Notes: generated by a model from the sequence alone, not told the origin. Positions 11,194 to 23,684 are shown, counted from the stretch's first letter. The stretch: 64,000 nt of DNA from Aquatica leii (GCA_035610365.1 CM069432.1:177925027-177989026); one strand, 5' to 3'. Numbers and translations: made by a program.

Positions 11194-13694
11194 ATTCATG
11201 TTTGAGCTTGAAATTTTGATTGCAACGAGCGAACAAGCGTTTTTTTCCTGTCTGAGCATACAATGTACGAAACTTTATATATTTAAGCGCTGCATCGGTC
11301 TCGATTTCATTTGTTGCCTAATGCCCGATCGATAATTAACTTAGCGAAATGAAAAGGTGCATGGGGTAAAAGATCTGCTTTTGAAACTTTAGTTTTTTGT
11401 AGTTTTACTTTTACAGACTTTATAGTGATGTATTTTGTGTTGTGAATTAAGTTGAGTTCATCAAAAATGTGTTTTCTGTTATATTTTTATATATTTAGAT
11501 TTATTAAAACTTTAAAAGCCAAAAACTTGCATCTCAAAAATCTTTTTACATTTGATTATATAAATATCATTGTTAATTGAAGTAAATGTAAACAAAATAA
11601 TTGATAAGCGCTAATATTACTATTTATAAAAATTTATAAATATCCTAAATTTAGTCGTCATTGATGCCGCAAAATCGAATTCTTTGAGCATCAATTTTTT
11701 TTCTTTAGTTCAAGAACTGTTGGTATTTTTCAGCTTCTACTAACAACTTCAAAAAATAGTCGATTACATTTAATTAGTTTAGAAGTTATTAACAAAAAGG
11801 ACCAGCAAACTGTATTTTGCTATTTTCCGCATTTTTTTTTTGTTTTTCGAACAAAGTACATTTATTGTAAAATTAGTTCATTTTTAGCATTTTTCGACTA
11901 AAATTTTACAAAGCTTTTTTTTTTGTTTTCAATTAAATCTTCAGTTGGCCAAAACATAGTTGACATCATTATCTATGTCGTGCGTTATATTTTTAAAAGT
12001 GTAAATTTATAACAAAGTAGATTTCATAATAAGGTCAAATTTTAGATCCTGAAAGACACAGAGGTTACCAATGCATGTATAAATATTAGAAAATAAATGA
12101 GAAAAAGTGTCTTTTATCACCTACAAATGTACAAAAAAATGAGTTGTAACTTTCTACCGCATTGTTGTTTACATTTAAAATCAAGCGTGTAAATTAGCTG
12201 ATTATATCCGCACGCTTCTGATTTGCTGACGCTGTGGTCCACCTACTTGAAAACTTTTCTCAATTATAGTAACCTATTTTTTTACAATGTTTGTTATTAC
12301 AACTGTTGTTGAGATTATGTTTGTTTCTAGACCATATGTTTGTTGCAATGTTGTCAGATCAATATCTTAGGAGAAATACAAAATGCTACTGAATTCTCTT
12401 AACATAACCACCAGAGAAATATTTTTAGTTATGCTATAGAATTCAGCAATTTGTAAAATACAATATTAAGTTAATATTTCTATCAGTCTTCTAAATCGGT
12501 ATATACGTGAACTACTAAAATTATTCATCAACATTTATCATTTTTTTGCTCTTGAAATATAGTTCTATTTATACTCGCTATAAAATTAATTTAAGATCCT
12601 TAACCTTAAGATACTTTATCATCTTTAAGTTTAATGTGGGGGATAATAGAATAATGTTTGGAGTCTAAATTGTACGTGTATCTAGTTTAAATAAAATCAA
12701 GGATATACTGTGAAAAATTAACCAACCTTTCTTGTCATTCAAATTAAGAATATTTAAAAAAAAATATTGATGCATTTCGATATCAAGCCATCGTGATTCC
12801 ATTTCACTACACTAACATTTAAAAATCGTTAATCCTACTTGAATTTCATCTAATACCATTATTCCCATTTTTATTACCATTCTATAATAGCTGTTTCGTA
12901 GCTAAACCGTATCTCAAAAGAGTCATAAAATTCATTTATTTTCAGATTACAGAATTTTTGCTTAAATGATGAAATCTCAACGAAAAACCACGTCTTTGTC
13001 AAAAACAGGTTGCGGATCAGCTTTTTTTTAAATATATTTTTTAACTGTACGATGCTGGTCCAGAACATAGACATTTATTTTTTATATAATAAAAATGTTT
13101 GGTAATTATAGAATGTTAACGAGTAAGAACAGAGAACAGAACGATTCTAAAGCAGATCCTGTTAAAATTTCAATAATATAATCGCTCTTCTCACAGACAA
13201 GTACACTGCATATTACCTAAGATCTCGTCGTATATTGATACTATGTTGTTTTGTTCATGTTTGATGTTCTTCCTGGCATTGTAACCACTTGGTAGCAATG
13301 GCTGTTTCACATGTAAATGTACTTTTTTCTTATGGTTTATTAATTTATTAGTAAATAGACAATTTTTTGTCAACAACTATACAAATGCACAATTTTGAGA
13401 CTAGGTACTATATGAGATATCATTCTTAACAGCTTTACGTATACATCTTAGATTATATTCTTGCCATTACGCATATCACGTACAATACACTGCTAAAAAT
13501 AGTACAAATGTATTATCTCTTGGCGATTCCGTGATTCCCATGCTGTTCACCCTCATCTTGAACACACTGAAGAATGTTTTCCATATTTCTATAGAGTAAT
13601 AAGCAATCTGCCTATTTACTTGGACTAACGCCAAAAAGAATTAAAAAATTATTTTTTCTCCGTATCCTTTTTTTAAATTTATAATTCAAATAAC
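11194..13694. other. AT-rich stretch without a supported gene
   Basis: Very AT-rich, with short homopolymer runs. Frames are short and show no motif. I see nothing assignable. Confidence 0.4.
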
Positions 13695-14035
13695 AATACG
13701 AAATTAACAAATAATGTATTAATTACGAGCGGATACTGTAATCTAATACTTTGCATTTCTGCTTACAGAATGTGTAAAAAATGTGATCACATGGCAAATA
13801 AGATAGTGTTGACGAGTCAGCAGTTGACCTATCTAAAAACCGTAACTTATTATTCTTTTTGCCGTGGTCATTGAAGAAAAATTTTCTCGCTTGATCAGAA
13901 ATTATCTAATTATTCACTAATTAAGTATTTTAAATTATTTATTATCCAGTTCAAAATTTTACTAGATAATGTTTTACTAGTTACGTTTAATTGTGTTTGT
14001 AATTTTAAAAATGAAATTGATAAATAATAATAAAA
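13695..14035 (+). repeat. dispersed repeat (copy at 63345-63645)
   Basis: Colinear with 63345-63645 over about 300 bp. Shared landmarks in order: ATTACGAG(C/T)GGATA, TGTAATCT, ACCTATCT, CGTAACTT, AGAAATTAT, TTAAATTATTTATTATCCA, TTACTTTTAATT-like TTACGTTTAATT and AAAATGAAA. The copy here has an extra segment near 13790-13820. No coding capacity and no clear ends. Family unknown. Confidence 0.75.
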
Positions 14036-16525
14036 GTAGAATCACATAAATCAGCTGAAAACTTCAACGACTGTCGACACTTGAAGTGTTTTATTGCCCT
14101 TCCTCATTGGAGAGCTGAAAAAGTAATCCAAGAGTTATAATTTACATTCTCTACGTATTGTCTACTTATTTTCTACGTGTACGTGTGTAAAATTACTTTT
14201 AATTATATAAACACGCACGAGTCAAAGAGTTTAAAGATAACACGCTTATTGTTCAAATACTATATAAAACTTGCAACTTGGTGATTGCATAAATCGACAT
14301 TGAAAATGTAATGAAGTATTGTGTCATTAATTAATTAGATTATACTTTTCTGAATTGGTTGTGTCGTGTTTAAGTTTATCAAATGCACAGATTGCAATAC
14401 AGTTTACGACCCATATACCAAAGTTCTCCAGTTTCACCATTAAAGAAAAAGAAGAGCTAGAGCTTTCAAATTCCATAGTCATCTGATATGGTATCTTCTG
14501 GCTGCGGCACATAAAGAATTCAAGTTGGGAAAAGCCACAACATTTACGTTGCTTGAACACATTCAGAAAAGTCGATTTTTTTAGTGTTGGTTCAGTTATG
14601 CTAAAAATGCTGTTTTGATTCATAGCAACCTAAACTTTAATCGCTAAACAACGTATTACTTTGCAGAGGTTGCGAAGAGTCATATGAATTTTTCTTCGTT
14701 AAATTAAGTATTTTTTAAAGCATATTACAACTATATAAAATTTCAAAAAATTGAATAATATTTATTCTGTAAGTATTTGTTTTAATTTTAAAGGTATTAT
14801 AGTTATTTCAAAGAATTAAAAGTTTCTAAAATTTTTGTAGTTAAAGGTTAAAGTTGTCCCTGAACATAAGAGTCAACATTGTGAAACATTAAATAATGTG
14901 GAACATTCGTTTGCCATTCGATCGATTATGTAACATTGTTGATAATATCAAAAGTCGAAGTACAATAAACAGTAAATTTGGAAACAAGCTGCTGATAATA
15001 TTATCAATCGGTGAAAATCATAGCCCACATATTACAACCTAATTGTTAAAATCGAGTGAAATCATGTAATACTTATCTCATATTGTGTCAAACTTTAAAA
15101 CTAGGAGTACATATAACATATGTATATATTGAAAACCAAATCGTATAGAAAAATCTGATTAGAAGAATAAATACTATCAAAAAATCTGACCAAACAAAAC
15201 TAAAACAATGCTTGTTATGATCATCTCATTTGTATTGTTTTAGATGACAGTTGATATTGCTTGTTTCTACGTAGTATCTTTCCTGATAAAAAGTGGTAGA
15301 CCACTTACAGTTCGTTGAATTTGTCTATGTCTATCTCCGATATTACTACAGTTATTTATTAAACTATCTTAAATAAATAACTTTGTATATAGTAGAATTC
15401 AGGTTTGTGACGAAAGCTTAGCTTGTGTGATAACGACAACACGGGAATTATCCAGAATGGTAATTTGTATAACTTTTTATAGATTGCTGCATATCAACAC
15501 AAAATAGAATAAGTCACTTGCTGGTGCAGTTAACACCCATCTGTGATAGTTTGATTAAGTAGTATTTGAAAATTTATGCTTTAATTCAAACGACGTCATT
15601 CATAATTTAAGGAAATATGTGAATAAGTTTCAAAACTTTTGATTTAATTATGGGTTAAAGGATTTTGATTTTGAAATTAAGTTTAATTTCAAAAACTCGC
15701 CCAAGTGTGCAGTAAAACAGTTCTTGTGTAGTGAGAATATAGAGACAATTAAAAAGGTGTCAACGAAATCTATAAAATAAAAAGTATAGATTTGAGCTCA
15801 TTTAGAACTTTATCAATTTGCAAGAATAAATTAGATTTAAGAATCCTTCAATCGGATTTTTTAAAATAAACGTTATGAACCGAGATTGTTTTGTGAATCA
15901 ATAGTTTCTTACATTATTATATCAAAATGTCTGTCAATATTATCATTTTTGTATAATATGTTTGTATCAAAAATAACACTATTAATTTGTCAAAATATCA
16001 AACGATTACACATTGAATAAATTCCTGTAGATACAATCGAGCTTTAGTAGTACACAATTTATTGCTTGATGTAGTCAAGATAGTGTCAACATTAATATAG
16101 TATTCCTATACTGAGTGAAACTAATGAAAATCATTGAATGCTATTATTCATCTTGTACCAAAACATGTAACCTCAATTAATAATTGCTGGCAAAGTAAGC
16201 TTATTTGCTTTTTCGTATATTTTATTGGATTACTCTATTTTGCACACATTTGGAAGTTATCGTGTTAGACGTGCTTGCTTCAATTCGTCTAAATAAAAAT
16301 TAAAAAAGATTCCGCAAAAATGCACCTCCTGTATATTTTATCTTCAGAGGCTTTTGCAGTCAACCGACCTTTTAGTTGCACCAAAGACTACATAGTAGAA
16401 AGACAGAACATCTTACGGGAACTTTGGTTCCGAAAACTGCTCCGCAAAAGTAGATGGCGACACTCAACAAGGAACACTTTTTTTGCGCATACTAGTTGGC
16501 GTTTATGATGCTGTCAAATAATATC
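14036..16525. other. AT-rich stretch without a supported gene
   Basis: A minus-strand frame at 14327-14623 (98 aa) and a plus-strand frame at 16320-16508 (62 aa) have no recognisable motif. The rest is AT-rich with nothing assignable. Confidence 0.35.
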
Positions 16526-16549
16526 CAATATGGAGTCGTAAGGGCATAC
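16526..16549 (+). repeat. left terminal inverted repeat of the ISL2EU element
   Basis: CAATATGGAGTCGTAAGGGC followed by ATAC. It matches the inverted right terminus (20194-20217) in ATGG, TAAGGGCA and AC. It also matches the termini of the 1,040-bp element at 5286-6325. Confidence 0.65.
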
Positions 16550-16660
16550 CATTGAGTTGGGCATACAAACGATTAATCTAACCTATTTGTAAACTTTTTT
16601 ATTGAAGTTTTTATTTTATTATTTATTGTTAGTTGTTAAGTGCTATTTAATTATTTTAAT

Positions 16661-18273
16661 ATGCCTGCGTTTTGTTGTGTGGTGGGTTGTGGCAGTCGTG
16701 GTATACGTGATGATGTAAAATTTTATGCATTTCCAAAAATTTTAAATTTTCCAAATACACAACACTTAAATGCACTATCACAAACTAGGAGAATGAATTA
16801 ATGCTATTAAACGAAAATATTTGACTGAAGCTTGATATATGTTACAGTGTGTAGCAAACATTTAATTAATTGTAGGTATTGTTAATTGAATTGTAGGTAA
16901 ACCAGCACGGTGAGAAGATTCAAATAATTCAGACTGGGTACCGAGCATTAATTTGGGTTATATTAGGGAAACAAAACAAAAAAGGGCGCAGAACGTAAAA
17001 CGTTTTGAGCGGAGTCAGAAGAGAGCAAAATTGCTTAATGTATTACCAGATGAGACAGTAAGATATATTACATGTGGTTTGAATGAAGTACGTTTGTGTT
17101 ACAGCTACAAAAAAATAAGTTATTTTCATTTAAGAATGTGTAGGTTTATTTATTGCATTTTTTGTTATTGAAGATAATGTGTACCACTCCTGCCCGTGGT
17201 CATCTATTTTAATTGGGCATTAGAAATAATACTTTGATAATTAGTAAACTCTTTATTTAGGTTGAAACGTTACCAGTATTGGAAGAGCAGCCTGGCACTT
17301 CAGATGAAACTGAATTGAATCCAAATGATAAATGGTGTCAAACGAGTTTAGATAGTGCAAAAATTTAATGTTTGTATCCACTCGATGTGATAAATTCCAA
17401 AAAAACTGAATACTATTAGTCTAAGTTATGAAAGTTTCGGATCGAATGATTTTGAAATGAGGTATTATACAAGCCTCAATTCATTTAGCAAATTAAAAAT
17501 ATTGAACCTTATGTTGAGATTCATTTTAACACAAGTTTAAATGCTGTCCAGCAAATTATATTAACCTTAGTCAAATTAAGATTAAATTTAGATTTTAAAG
17601 ATTTAACTTTTAGGTTTAATATTAGCCCTACAACTGCTTCCGTATATTTTGAAAATATAATTAATGTAATGTATAATAGATTAAAAAAATTGATAATTTG
17701 ACCAGACAAGGATGTTCTACAGAAAACAATGCCATCATGTTTTGTCGAAACATTTAAACATAAGACGACTGTAGTTATTGATTGCTTCGAGGTGTTTATC
17801 GCAAACCCTCTAGTTTGGTAACGGCAGCCCAGTGTTGGTCCAATTATAAACATAATTACACGTTAAAATTTTTAATTGGTATAACTCCACAAGAAACTGT
17901 CTGTTTTATTAGTGAAGCATGGGGAGGACGTGCTTCGAATAAATATATTGTACAGAACTCCAAGTTTCTAAATCACATAAATCCAGGCGATATAATTTTG
18001 ACAGATCGGGGATATCTTATTAACGAATATGTACAAACGCTGCAAGCGCAAGTTATAACACCTGCTTTTATAAAAGATAAAAATCAGTTACAGCCAACTG
18101 ATATTAAAGTAAGGCGCTCCTTAGCACATGTGCGCATACATGTGGAAAGAATTATTGAAAGTATTAGACAAAAATATAGAATTCTGAGCGACACTGTTCC
18201 AATAACTGTAGTATCTCGAGGACAAACAGATCCTATACTCGACAAAATTGTAACATGTTATGCGCTTTGGTAA
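16661..18273 (+). pseudogene. THAP-domain DDE (Tnp4-type) transposase of ISL2EU, decayed
   Basis: The start at 16661 gives MPAFCCVVGCGSRG, the first half of a C2CH THAP zinc finger, continuing with KFYAFPK. The frame breaks near 16790-16800. The remaining metal ligands are seen in another frame as VCSKHLI (near 16840). Then come GKPA and DWVPSINLGYIRETK (about 16890-16970) and a basic, coiled-coil-like stretch to about 17090. After a gap, KWCQTSLDS lies near 17335. The DDE domain runs from about 17440. It has RFNIS(P)T (about 17607), LQKTMPSCF (about 17722), VVIDCFEVF with the first Asp at 17780-17782, WSNYKHNYTLKFLIGITP, ILTDRGY with the second Asp at 18004-18006, and VRIHVERII with the Glu at 18145-18147. 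The last frame, 17782-18273, is open for 163 aa. All three catalytic residues are present but in different frames. The transposase would bind the TIRs through the THAP finger. Inferred: dead copy. A polyadenylation signal follows. Confidence 0.88.
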
Positions 18274-18297
18274 ATTTGTGTTCACCTGCCGTTTTAA

Positions 18298-18303
18298 AAT
18301 AAA
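18298..18303 (+). terminator. AATAAA polyadenylation signal after the transposase gene
   Basis: A canonical AATAAA lies 25 bases after the transposase stop codon, at the expected place for the 3' end of that transcript and inside the short spacer between the two convergent genes. Confidence 0.5.
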
Positions 18304-18581
18304 CTAATTTCAAAAATACAAACATTGGTTTGTTTTGTGAAATATTAGTGAGTAAGATTGAATATAAAATATGTAAACATACAGAGAATTTAAATCATAT
18401 ACAAAGGTGTTACCACAGAATCTTAGATTTCAGTTTTCAAGTTTTGAAGAAGATAAGAAGCATAACATAAATGTAAAAAAAGTAAGTATAAAATTATACT
18501 ATTTCCTGATTATTTGCTAACTTACATAAAGCGCTATATTAATACAAATATGGGACGATTGAACTTAAATTAACTAAATTA

Positions 18582-20079
18582 TTACCATGACGTAGAACTA
18601 TCATTGGTATAATAATTTCCAAGTTCAGACAAGATAACTTTTCTGTGAAAGTCTAAAGCCTTCAAGTATTCGGTACCCCAAAAATCTTCATTAAAATAAA
18701 TTCTTTCTAGAACAATTTCTTTTGGAGACCATACAACAAAATCACAAAATGGCAAATTTGCAATCTTCATTTGCATCTGAATTTGATAAAAATAGGAATG
18801 ATTTTTATCAAATTGATATCTCCATTAACAATCGCCAGACATGATTTTTTTTACTTGCATAAATTTGCAAGTTCATAGTAGGGACATTTAATCTCTAAAG
18901 TTCCTCTACCACAGCAGCTGCAAGATGTGATTCCATCTGGAAAAGCACAAAATTGTGGAAATGTCGAATTTATTATAAATCCACATTTTTCAACAAAAAA
19001 ATATTCATGTGTTACCATTTGTAGACTACGAAACTCTTGAAAAGCATTATTTTCATGTGACAGACCCCCAGTTTGTTGCTTTGCTTGAAAATTTATACAT
19101 AAGGGGATAACAAATCGTTTTAAGTAGAGAAATTGATGGTTTCGACAATGATGTTCTGCACACAGCTTTAAAATGTGATGCTGTAATTCTTTGACTTTTT
19201 TTGCCAATTCTATTGTTTCACATTCTTCGTTCGTTATAAATTGAGGTATTTTAGAAGCGAGTTGTGCTAATTACACATATGATTTGTTTTTATACTCCTC
19301 TTTGTATAAATTTTTATAGAATTATAACAATGGTGGAGTTTCCAGTGTTGCAAGTGAGGTGGCAAATGGCTCCACAACCCGCATTAGAGCTGCCGAAGTT
19401 CCTGCTTCTTGAATGTCGCACAATAATTTATTTAATTCATCTCCTACTATTGGAGGAATGCCCTTGTCCTTAGAAGCTGGTGTAGTACTTGTCTGCTAAA
19501 GTTCACTTAATTTAACGATTGGCACATTAGTAATTCGTGGAATTTTCAACGGTGCCTTAACTTCAGTACAAGATAGGTTTTTACAATTTGTATTAATGTA
19601 TTCTAAATAATACAATATTGCAGCTATATGACTGCATGCTTCTCCTCCACCAGCCATACAAGTGCAATGCCCATTTCTAATGCTTTCATCTTTTTCTGCA
19701 ATAATCCATACTTTTAATGGTGGTTGATTCATTCTTTGTGAGTCTTTTACCTGTAATGTAATTACCAGTGGTATCATTTGTAAACAAGAATAGATAGAGA
19801 GCCTACAACAATAACATGTGTGGTTATTTTTCATGTGCCAATCATTTGGATAAATCCCGATTCAAAATACTTATAACCTAACAAACTTTTATAAATCTGT
19901 TCTCCTGTATAAAAACTATGAGTTAACACTAAATACGAAACAATGTCCTTTGAAGTTACAGGAAGAAAACTTTGCGTGTCAAACTGAAGGTCTTTGTCCC
20001 ATAATGTGTATGAATCAACATTATTTATAAGTATAATTTTCTTATTATAACGAGCCAACACATCATTCCCGCTTAACAT
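18582..20079 (-). pseudogene. SWIM zinc finger / YqaJ-type exonuclease protein of ISL2EU, decayed
   Basis: The second ISL2EU protein; YqaJ nucleases belong to the lambda-exonuclease-like recombinase group. I chose the start at 20079 (MLSGNDVLARYNKK) because the family block SKDIVSYLVLTHSFYTGEQ and KSLLGYKYFESGF follow directly. A frameshift near 19834 leads to the SWIM finger HCTCMAGGGEACSHIAAIL (about 19660-19610), with CxC...CxH ligands intact. In the same frame there are stops at 19496-19498, 19322-19324, 19271-19273 and 18851-18853, but family sequence continues through them ([21 protein letters not shown]). The nuclease core shows FCAFPDGITSCSCCGRGTLE followed by IKCPY (about 18955-18880), that is the Asp and ExK of the active site. 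A second frameshift near 18820 leads to the SYFYQIQMQMK motif and CDFVVWSP, ending at 18582. All active-site motifs are visible but the gene is clearly dead. Its role in transposition is not established. Confidence 0.85.
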
Positions 20080-20193
20080 CGTAAAAAATCGCAACGATGT
20101 ATATAAAAAATAAAGCACAGAAGCAGAACAAGACTGGAACACTATGACCACTATAACCACTGACTACAACAAACAAATTGTCAATGTCAATTT

Positions 20194-20217
20194 GTGTGCC
20201 CTTAGATCGCCATTTTT
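20194..20217 (-). repeat. right terminal inverted repeat of the ISL2EU element
   Basis: GTGTGCCCTTAGATCGCCAT then TTTT, the inverted partner of 16526-16549. It lies about 115 bases upstream of the start codon of the minus-strand exonuclease gene, so that gene's promoter would have to lie in this short interval. Confidence 0.65.
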
Positions 20218-20370
20218 AAATGCTACGGTCACGTGTTCTGGATAATTCCATTGAAATAAAATTTCAACAAAATTGTTAAATATAGCATTTACTTATGCTA
20301 AAGTTACTATGTATTAGCGTTGGTAATAAATGTTGGTAAGTAAATAAAATACATTTCTTATTCATTTTTT

Positions 20371-20413
20371 AGAAGGTCATTTTACGAATGACCTAATAGA
20401 GAAACCGCCACTG
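20371..20413. repeat. hAT right-end fragment
   Basis: Ends in GAAACCGCCACTG, close to the right terminus of the hAT at the left edge (CAGCCGCCACTG at 2222), and is preceded by a small palindrome AAGGTCATTTTACGAATGACCT-like word. No left end is seen upstream. Probably the end of a small or truncated hAT copy. Confidence 0.4.
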
Positions 20414-21699
20414 ATAAAATGCAAAACTTTTCTTTAGGCAAATCGTACAAATCTAATGAAACATTTACTTAAATGAAAACTATTTAAAGGATTATTTTTT
20501 TATCGTTACTCTACATTTCAAGACATGAAAATGCTGCTCATTTGAATTTGTTTGAATCCATCGGATAAACTAAAAGTTTCAGATGGTCAATAGTACTTTA
20601 TAGTGTGTTAATTTAATTGAATGCATAATCGAATTGTTTCATATTTTGCTTGACTAGTATATCCAAATTGTCTCAATAGTGATAGGTACATAATTATCTA
20701 CTTAATTATTAAGAAAAAAGATTTTTTATTCATTCATTAATTTCAAATTTCAAAAAATCATAATTTTAATTTTTTTAAAATAATTTTCTTGAAAACAAAA
20801 TAAGTCAGTCACAAACAAGAGTCACAAACATGTAGTAAAATACTCATGTCGAATTATTTTATTCAAGAAATGCATTTCAGCACAGATAAGATAGATAACG
20901 TGTCTGGCCTTCAATTAAAATTTCTCAAGATCATAAAAAGAAAGAGAAGTAGTGAAACGAAAGCGAAACAAAGCCTAAATACCAAATATTTAGTGATGCA
21001 ACCAACATTACACTTGGCACAAAAAATGCATTGCGTGAACCGTCTATATCCTATATAATCTTTGCACAGTTTTTCAAAAATCATTATTCGCTTTTATTTT
21101 AATTTACAAGAAGTAAAATAAATCAAACAAAATCGTACTTGTTGAAGTGGCTATATTTGAGAAATATACGAATTTGCTGTCAATAACACTATACCAAGGT
21201 GATTTTAAAAAAATATTTCACAATTGTTTTTTTAAATTAATGTCCACGTATAAGTGATAACTTATGCTTTAAATTTTATGCTTGTTTTCAGATATTGATA
21301 TTTTGACGGAATCTTGCTGAGTATATTTGTTTTTTCCCAAATCTGTATGCCTGTTCGTCTTAAGTTTACCTCCCGTTCTGTACACTATATTCAGTTTTTC
21401 TAATATTTCAGATAAAAAATCACACTCAGTACAAATGGCTGTGAATAATTTGATAAAATAAAAGCGATATCAACTAAACAATTCATTTATGATGATTTTT
21501 ACCTGAAGTTAAATCCGTTGAAAACCATTAAAAATTTTCAGCATACTGCAGTTCAGAAATGTGGAGTATGTTCGAAATATTGATTTGACGAAAAAACCCA
21601 CACTACTGTAAAATAAAGCAAGTATACATCTCTATTTTTAAAACCTCGCAAATGCTTTATAATTTTAATAAGATTGTGGGTATAGAAGTGTAACAGAAC
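20414..21699. other. AT-rich stretch without a supported gene
   Basis: One short lysine-rich frame (20846-21058, 70 aa) without a known motif. I see nothing else. Confidence 0.35.
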
Positions 21700-22820
21700 T
21701 TATCTCTAATTCTCGTTAATATTTGCAACACTTTGTCATAATCAATACTATGGTTTTTATTGTTAATACGTGTTCAACACAGCCGTCTTTTATATCTTTA
21801 CTTTTATTGAATGAATGGTATTCGTCGCTGGTCTTATCATCTCTTTTAAATAGTGTAGTGATCCAATGTTTTTTTCTGCGGCGGATAGTTAATACGTGTC
21901 AACTACAATATCAGCGTTTAGGTTTCTGTTTAATACACTGGAGATTTTCTGTTTTAAATTATTTCATAAAGATAGTGATCCCATAGCCACTTTCGTTTTT
22001 TTGTTCGTATAAGTTTTCTAAATTTTTTAAAATAAAATAGGTATTACTGACACAGTTTTGTTAATTCGACTAAATCTTATTGTAATCCATGTGGTAGTAA
22101 CTACTGTTTAATGATTTTTAATATTTCTTCTATTAGTTAGTAAAAGAAGATTCAACATCAAACATTTATAGTAATTTTATTATCTGATATTTATAGTTGT
22201 CGAACTATCCTTACCTAGTGTTCAGAAAACTTCACGTAAATGTCAGTTCTTCGTACATTTCCTGCAGTTATTTCGCAATATATTTGCTGGACTCATAAGT
22301 GATTGAATGGGATAAACTGACAATTGGTAGTAAGGTATACCCATGTTTGTGACGTTCGGTTTTCTGATGAAAGTAGTAGCTTTTGTTCTCCTTTATATAT
22401 AAATTAATATCTAATAACCAATGTTGTTTCATGATCAATTTTGTTGTTGGATCTTTGTATAACTTTGAATGGTGATCTTGATCTACTAGTGTTTGTATCT
22501 TGCAGTTGTAGTGTTCTTTATCATCAGCACCGTTGCGTTACGTTTATCAGTTTTTGTTCATTTTTACCTCGTTCAATACTTTTTCTGTTCCTTCGTTATG
22601 TTAGTTATTCGTGTTATTGCTTTTAATACGACACGCATATTTTTTATCTAATTTCTATCGCTTTCTCTGTGGATAGGTTTTGTATAGTACATTCTGTATT
22701 GGCAATTATTTCCTCCTTCGGTATTACAGTTGGTGCAACAGAAAATTTAATCGTTTTCCGAGTACTGTCATTTGTTCTTTTGTCAACTCTTTATTAAATA
22801 AGTTGATAACGGTTCATTTT
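21700..22820 (-). pseudogene. Penelope-like element, N-terminal and early reverse-transcriptase region
   Basis: No long frame survives, but reading the minus strand across frames gives Penelope landmarks in the correct order. LTKEQMTVLGK with KFSVAPTVIPKEEIIA and NLSTEKAIEIR lie at about 22800-22640. DKEHYNCKIQTLVDQ and KLYKDPTTK lie at about 22520-22440. LLPIVSLSHSITYESSKYIA (fingers/palm) lies at about 22350-22280. A decayed counterpart of FDVxSLFT (NV, stop, C, stop, IFFY) with EEILKIIK lies at about 22160-22110. A remnant of YEQKNGxxMGSP (LYEQKNESG) lies at about 22000. Penelope elements encode a telomerase-related reverse transcriptase fused to a GIY-YIG nuclease, and the nuclease is not found here. 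The plus-strand frames in this interval are shadows. Heavily decayed, old copy. Confidence 0.7.
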
Positions 22821-23684
22821 ATGTTCTGATTGCATTGCATTGCAAGTAGAATTTGTCAAATTTATGTGTCTTTGTAGATATACTGTTGTTTTTGTCTATA
22901 AATTTTCATTCATATCTTGGTCAATTGCAAATACGACTAGTACTGTTATTCCGAAAGAAGATGAAGCTCGTAATATTGTTTGTACAAGATCTCGTGGCGG
23001 TTGCCCAACCATGCGCAAAAAAACGTATTCAATTCATTCGGAAAATACATACTATTCATCTCATAAAACTGAAAATATTTTTTTAAATAATAGTATAAAA
23101 TCGATAATCAATACGTTTAAATTATTATTTGTACTTTCAATAATTACGGTACAAAAATAACTTATTCAACCTATATTAATTCATTCTACTTTTTTAGGAT
23201 GGCATTCTTACTACCGATGTTTACCGATATATATCGTCGCGCCGACTTTTGAAATTGTGCTGATACCGCCGCGCACCTCGAACGCCTAGACGTTTTGTTT
23301 TCATGGTTGCAGTAGTTTTCAAATGACAATGAAGTAAGAAATTTGCTCTTCTATTTGCGTGGTTGATCCAATTTGGTCTTCCAATAAATATTCCTCCCGT
23401 AAAGATGTCCAATAATAAAATGTAGATTATCCCAGTTAAATTTTTGAGAGTAAGCATTGTTCCTTAAATAGTTTTTTATTCAGTTTTATCGTGTAAATAT
23501 GTTAATCATACGAAGTTTTACACTAAACGAAAAAGGTCTTATTAGAAGATACCTTCAACTAACGAAATTTTAAACTATCGAAGTTTTCAAGGTTTTATTG
23601 TATTTGCATTACAGATATTTCTAATGTAAATATACATGTGTATGTGTGATATTTCCGGTGAGTTACTTGTCACATTCATTTTCT
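22821..23684. other. stretch with one small unassigned minus-strand frame
   Basis: The minus-strand frame 23457-23221 (78 aa) begins MLTLKNLTGIIYILLLDIF, a signal-peptide-like hydrophobic start, followed by a basic tail rich in R, K and H (KTKRLGVRGARRYQ). It is GC-richer than its surroundings. No family is recognised and chance cannot be excluded. The rest is AT-rich without features. Confidence 0.25.

Larger units (their letters stand above)
16526..20217. mobile_element. ISL2EU-type DNA transposon, two convergent genes
   Basis: A 3.7-kb element bounded by inverted termini: left 16526-16549 (CAATATGGAGTCGTAAGGGC, then ATAC) and right 20194-20217 (reverse complement AAAAATGGCGATCTAAGGGC, then ACAC). 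It holds a THAP-DDE transposase on the plus strand (16661-18273) and a SWIM/YqaJ exonuclease-like gene on the minus strand (20079-18582), tail to tail with about 300 bp between their stops. This gene pair is the known signature of the ISL2EU (formerly IS4EU) superfamily. Both genes are broken but nearly full length, so this looks like an old autonomous copy. The exact outer boundary and the 2-bp duplication cannot be fixed from one copy. Confidence 0.85.

Noticed and set aside
14327..14623. 98-aa minus-strand frame with a CCGFSQLEFFMC word
   Set aside because: Cysteines do not form a known zinc-binding spacing. No homologous pattern recognised.
19264..19473. 69-aa plus-strand frame
   Set aside because: Antisense to the YqaJ/SWIM gene of the ISL2EU element.
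21723..22626. plus-strand frames of 61-87 aa
   Set aside because: Antisense shadows of the decayed Penelope N-terminal and reverse-transcriptase region.
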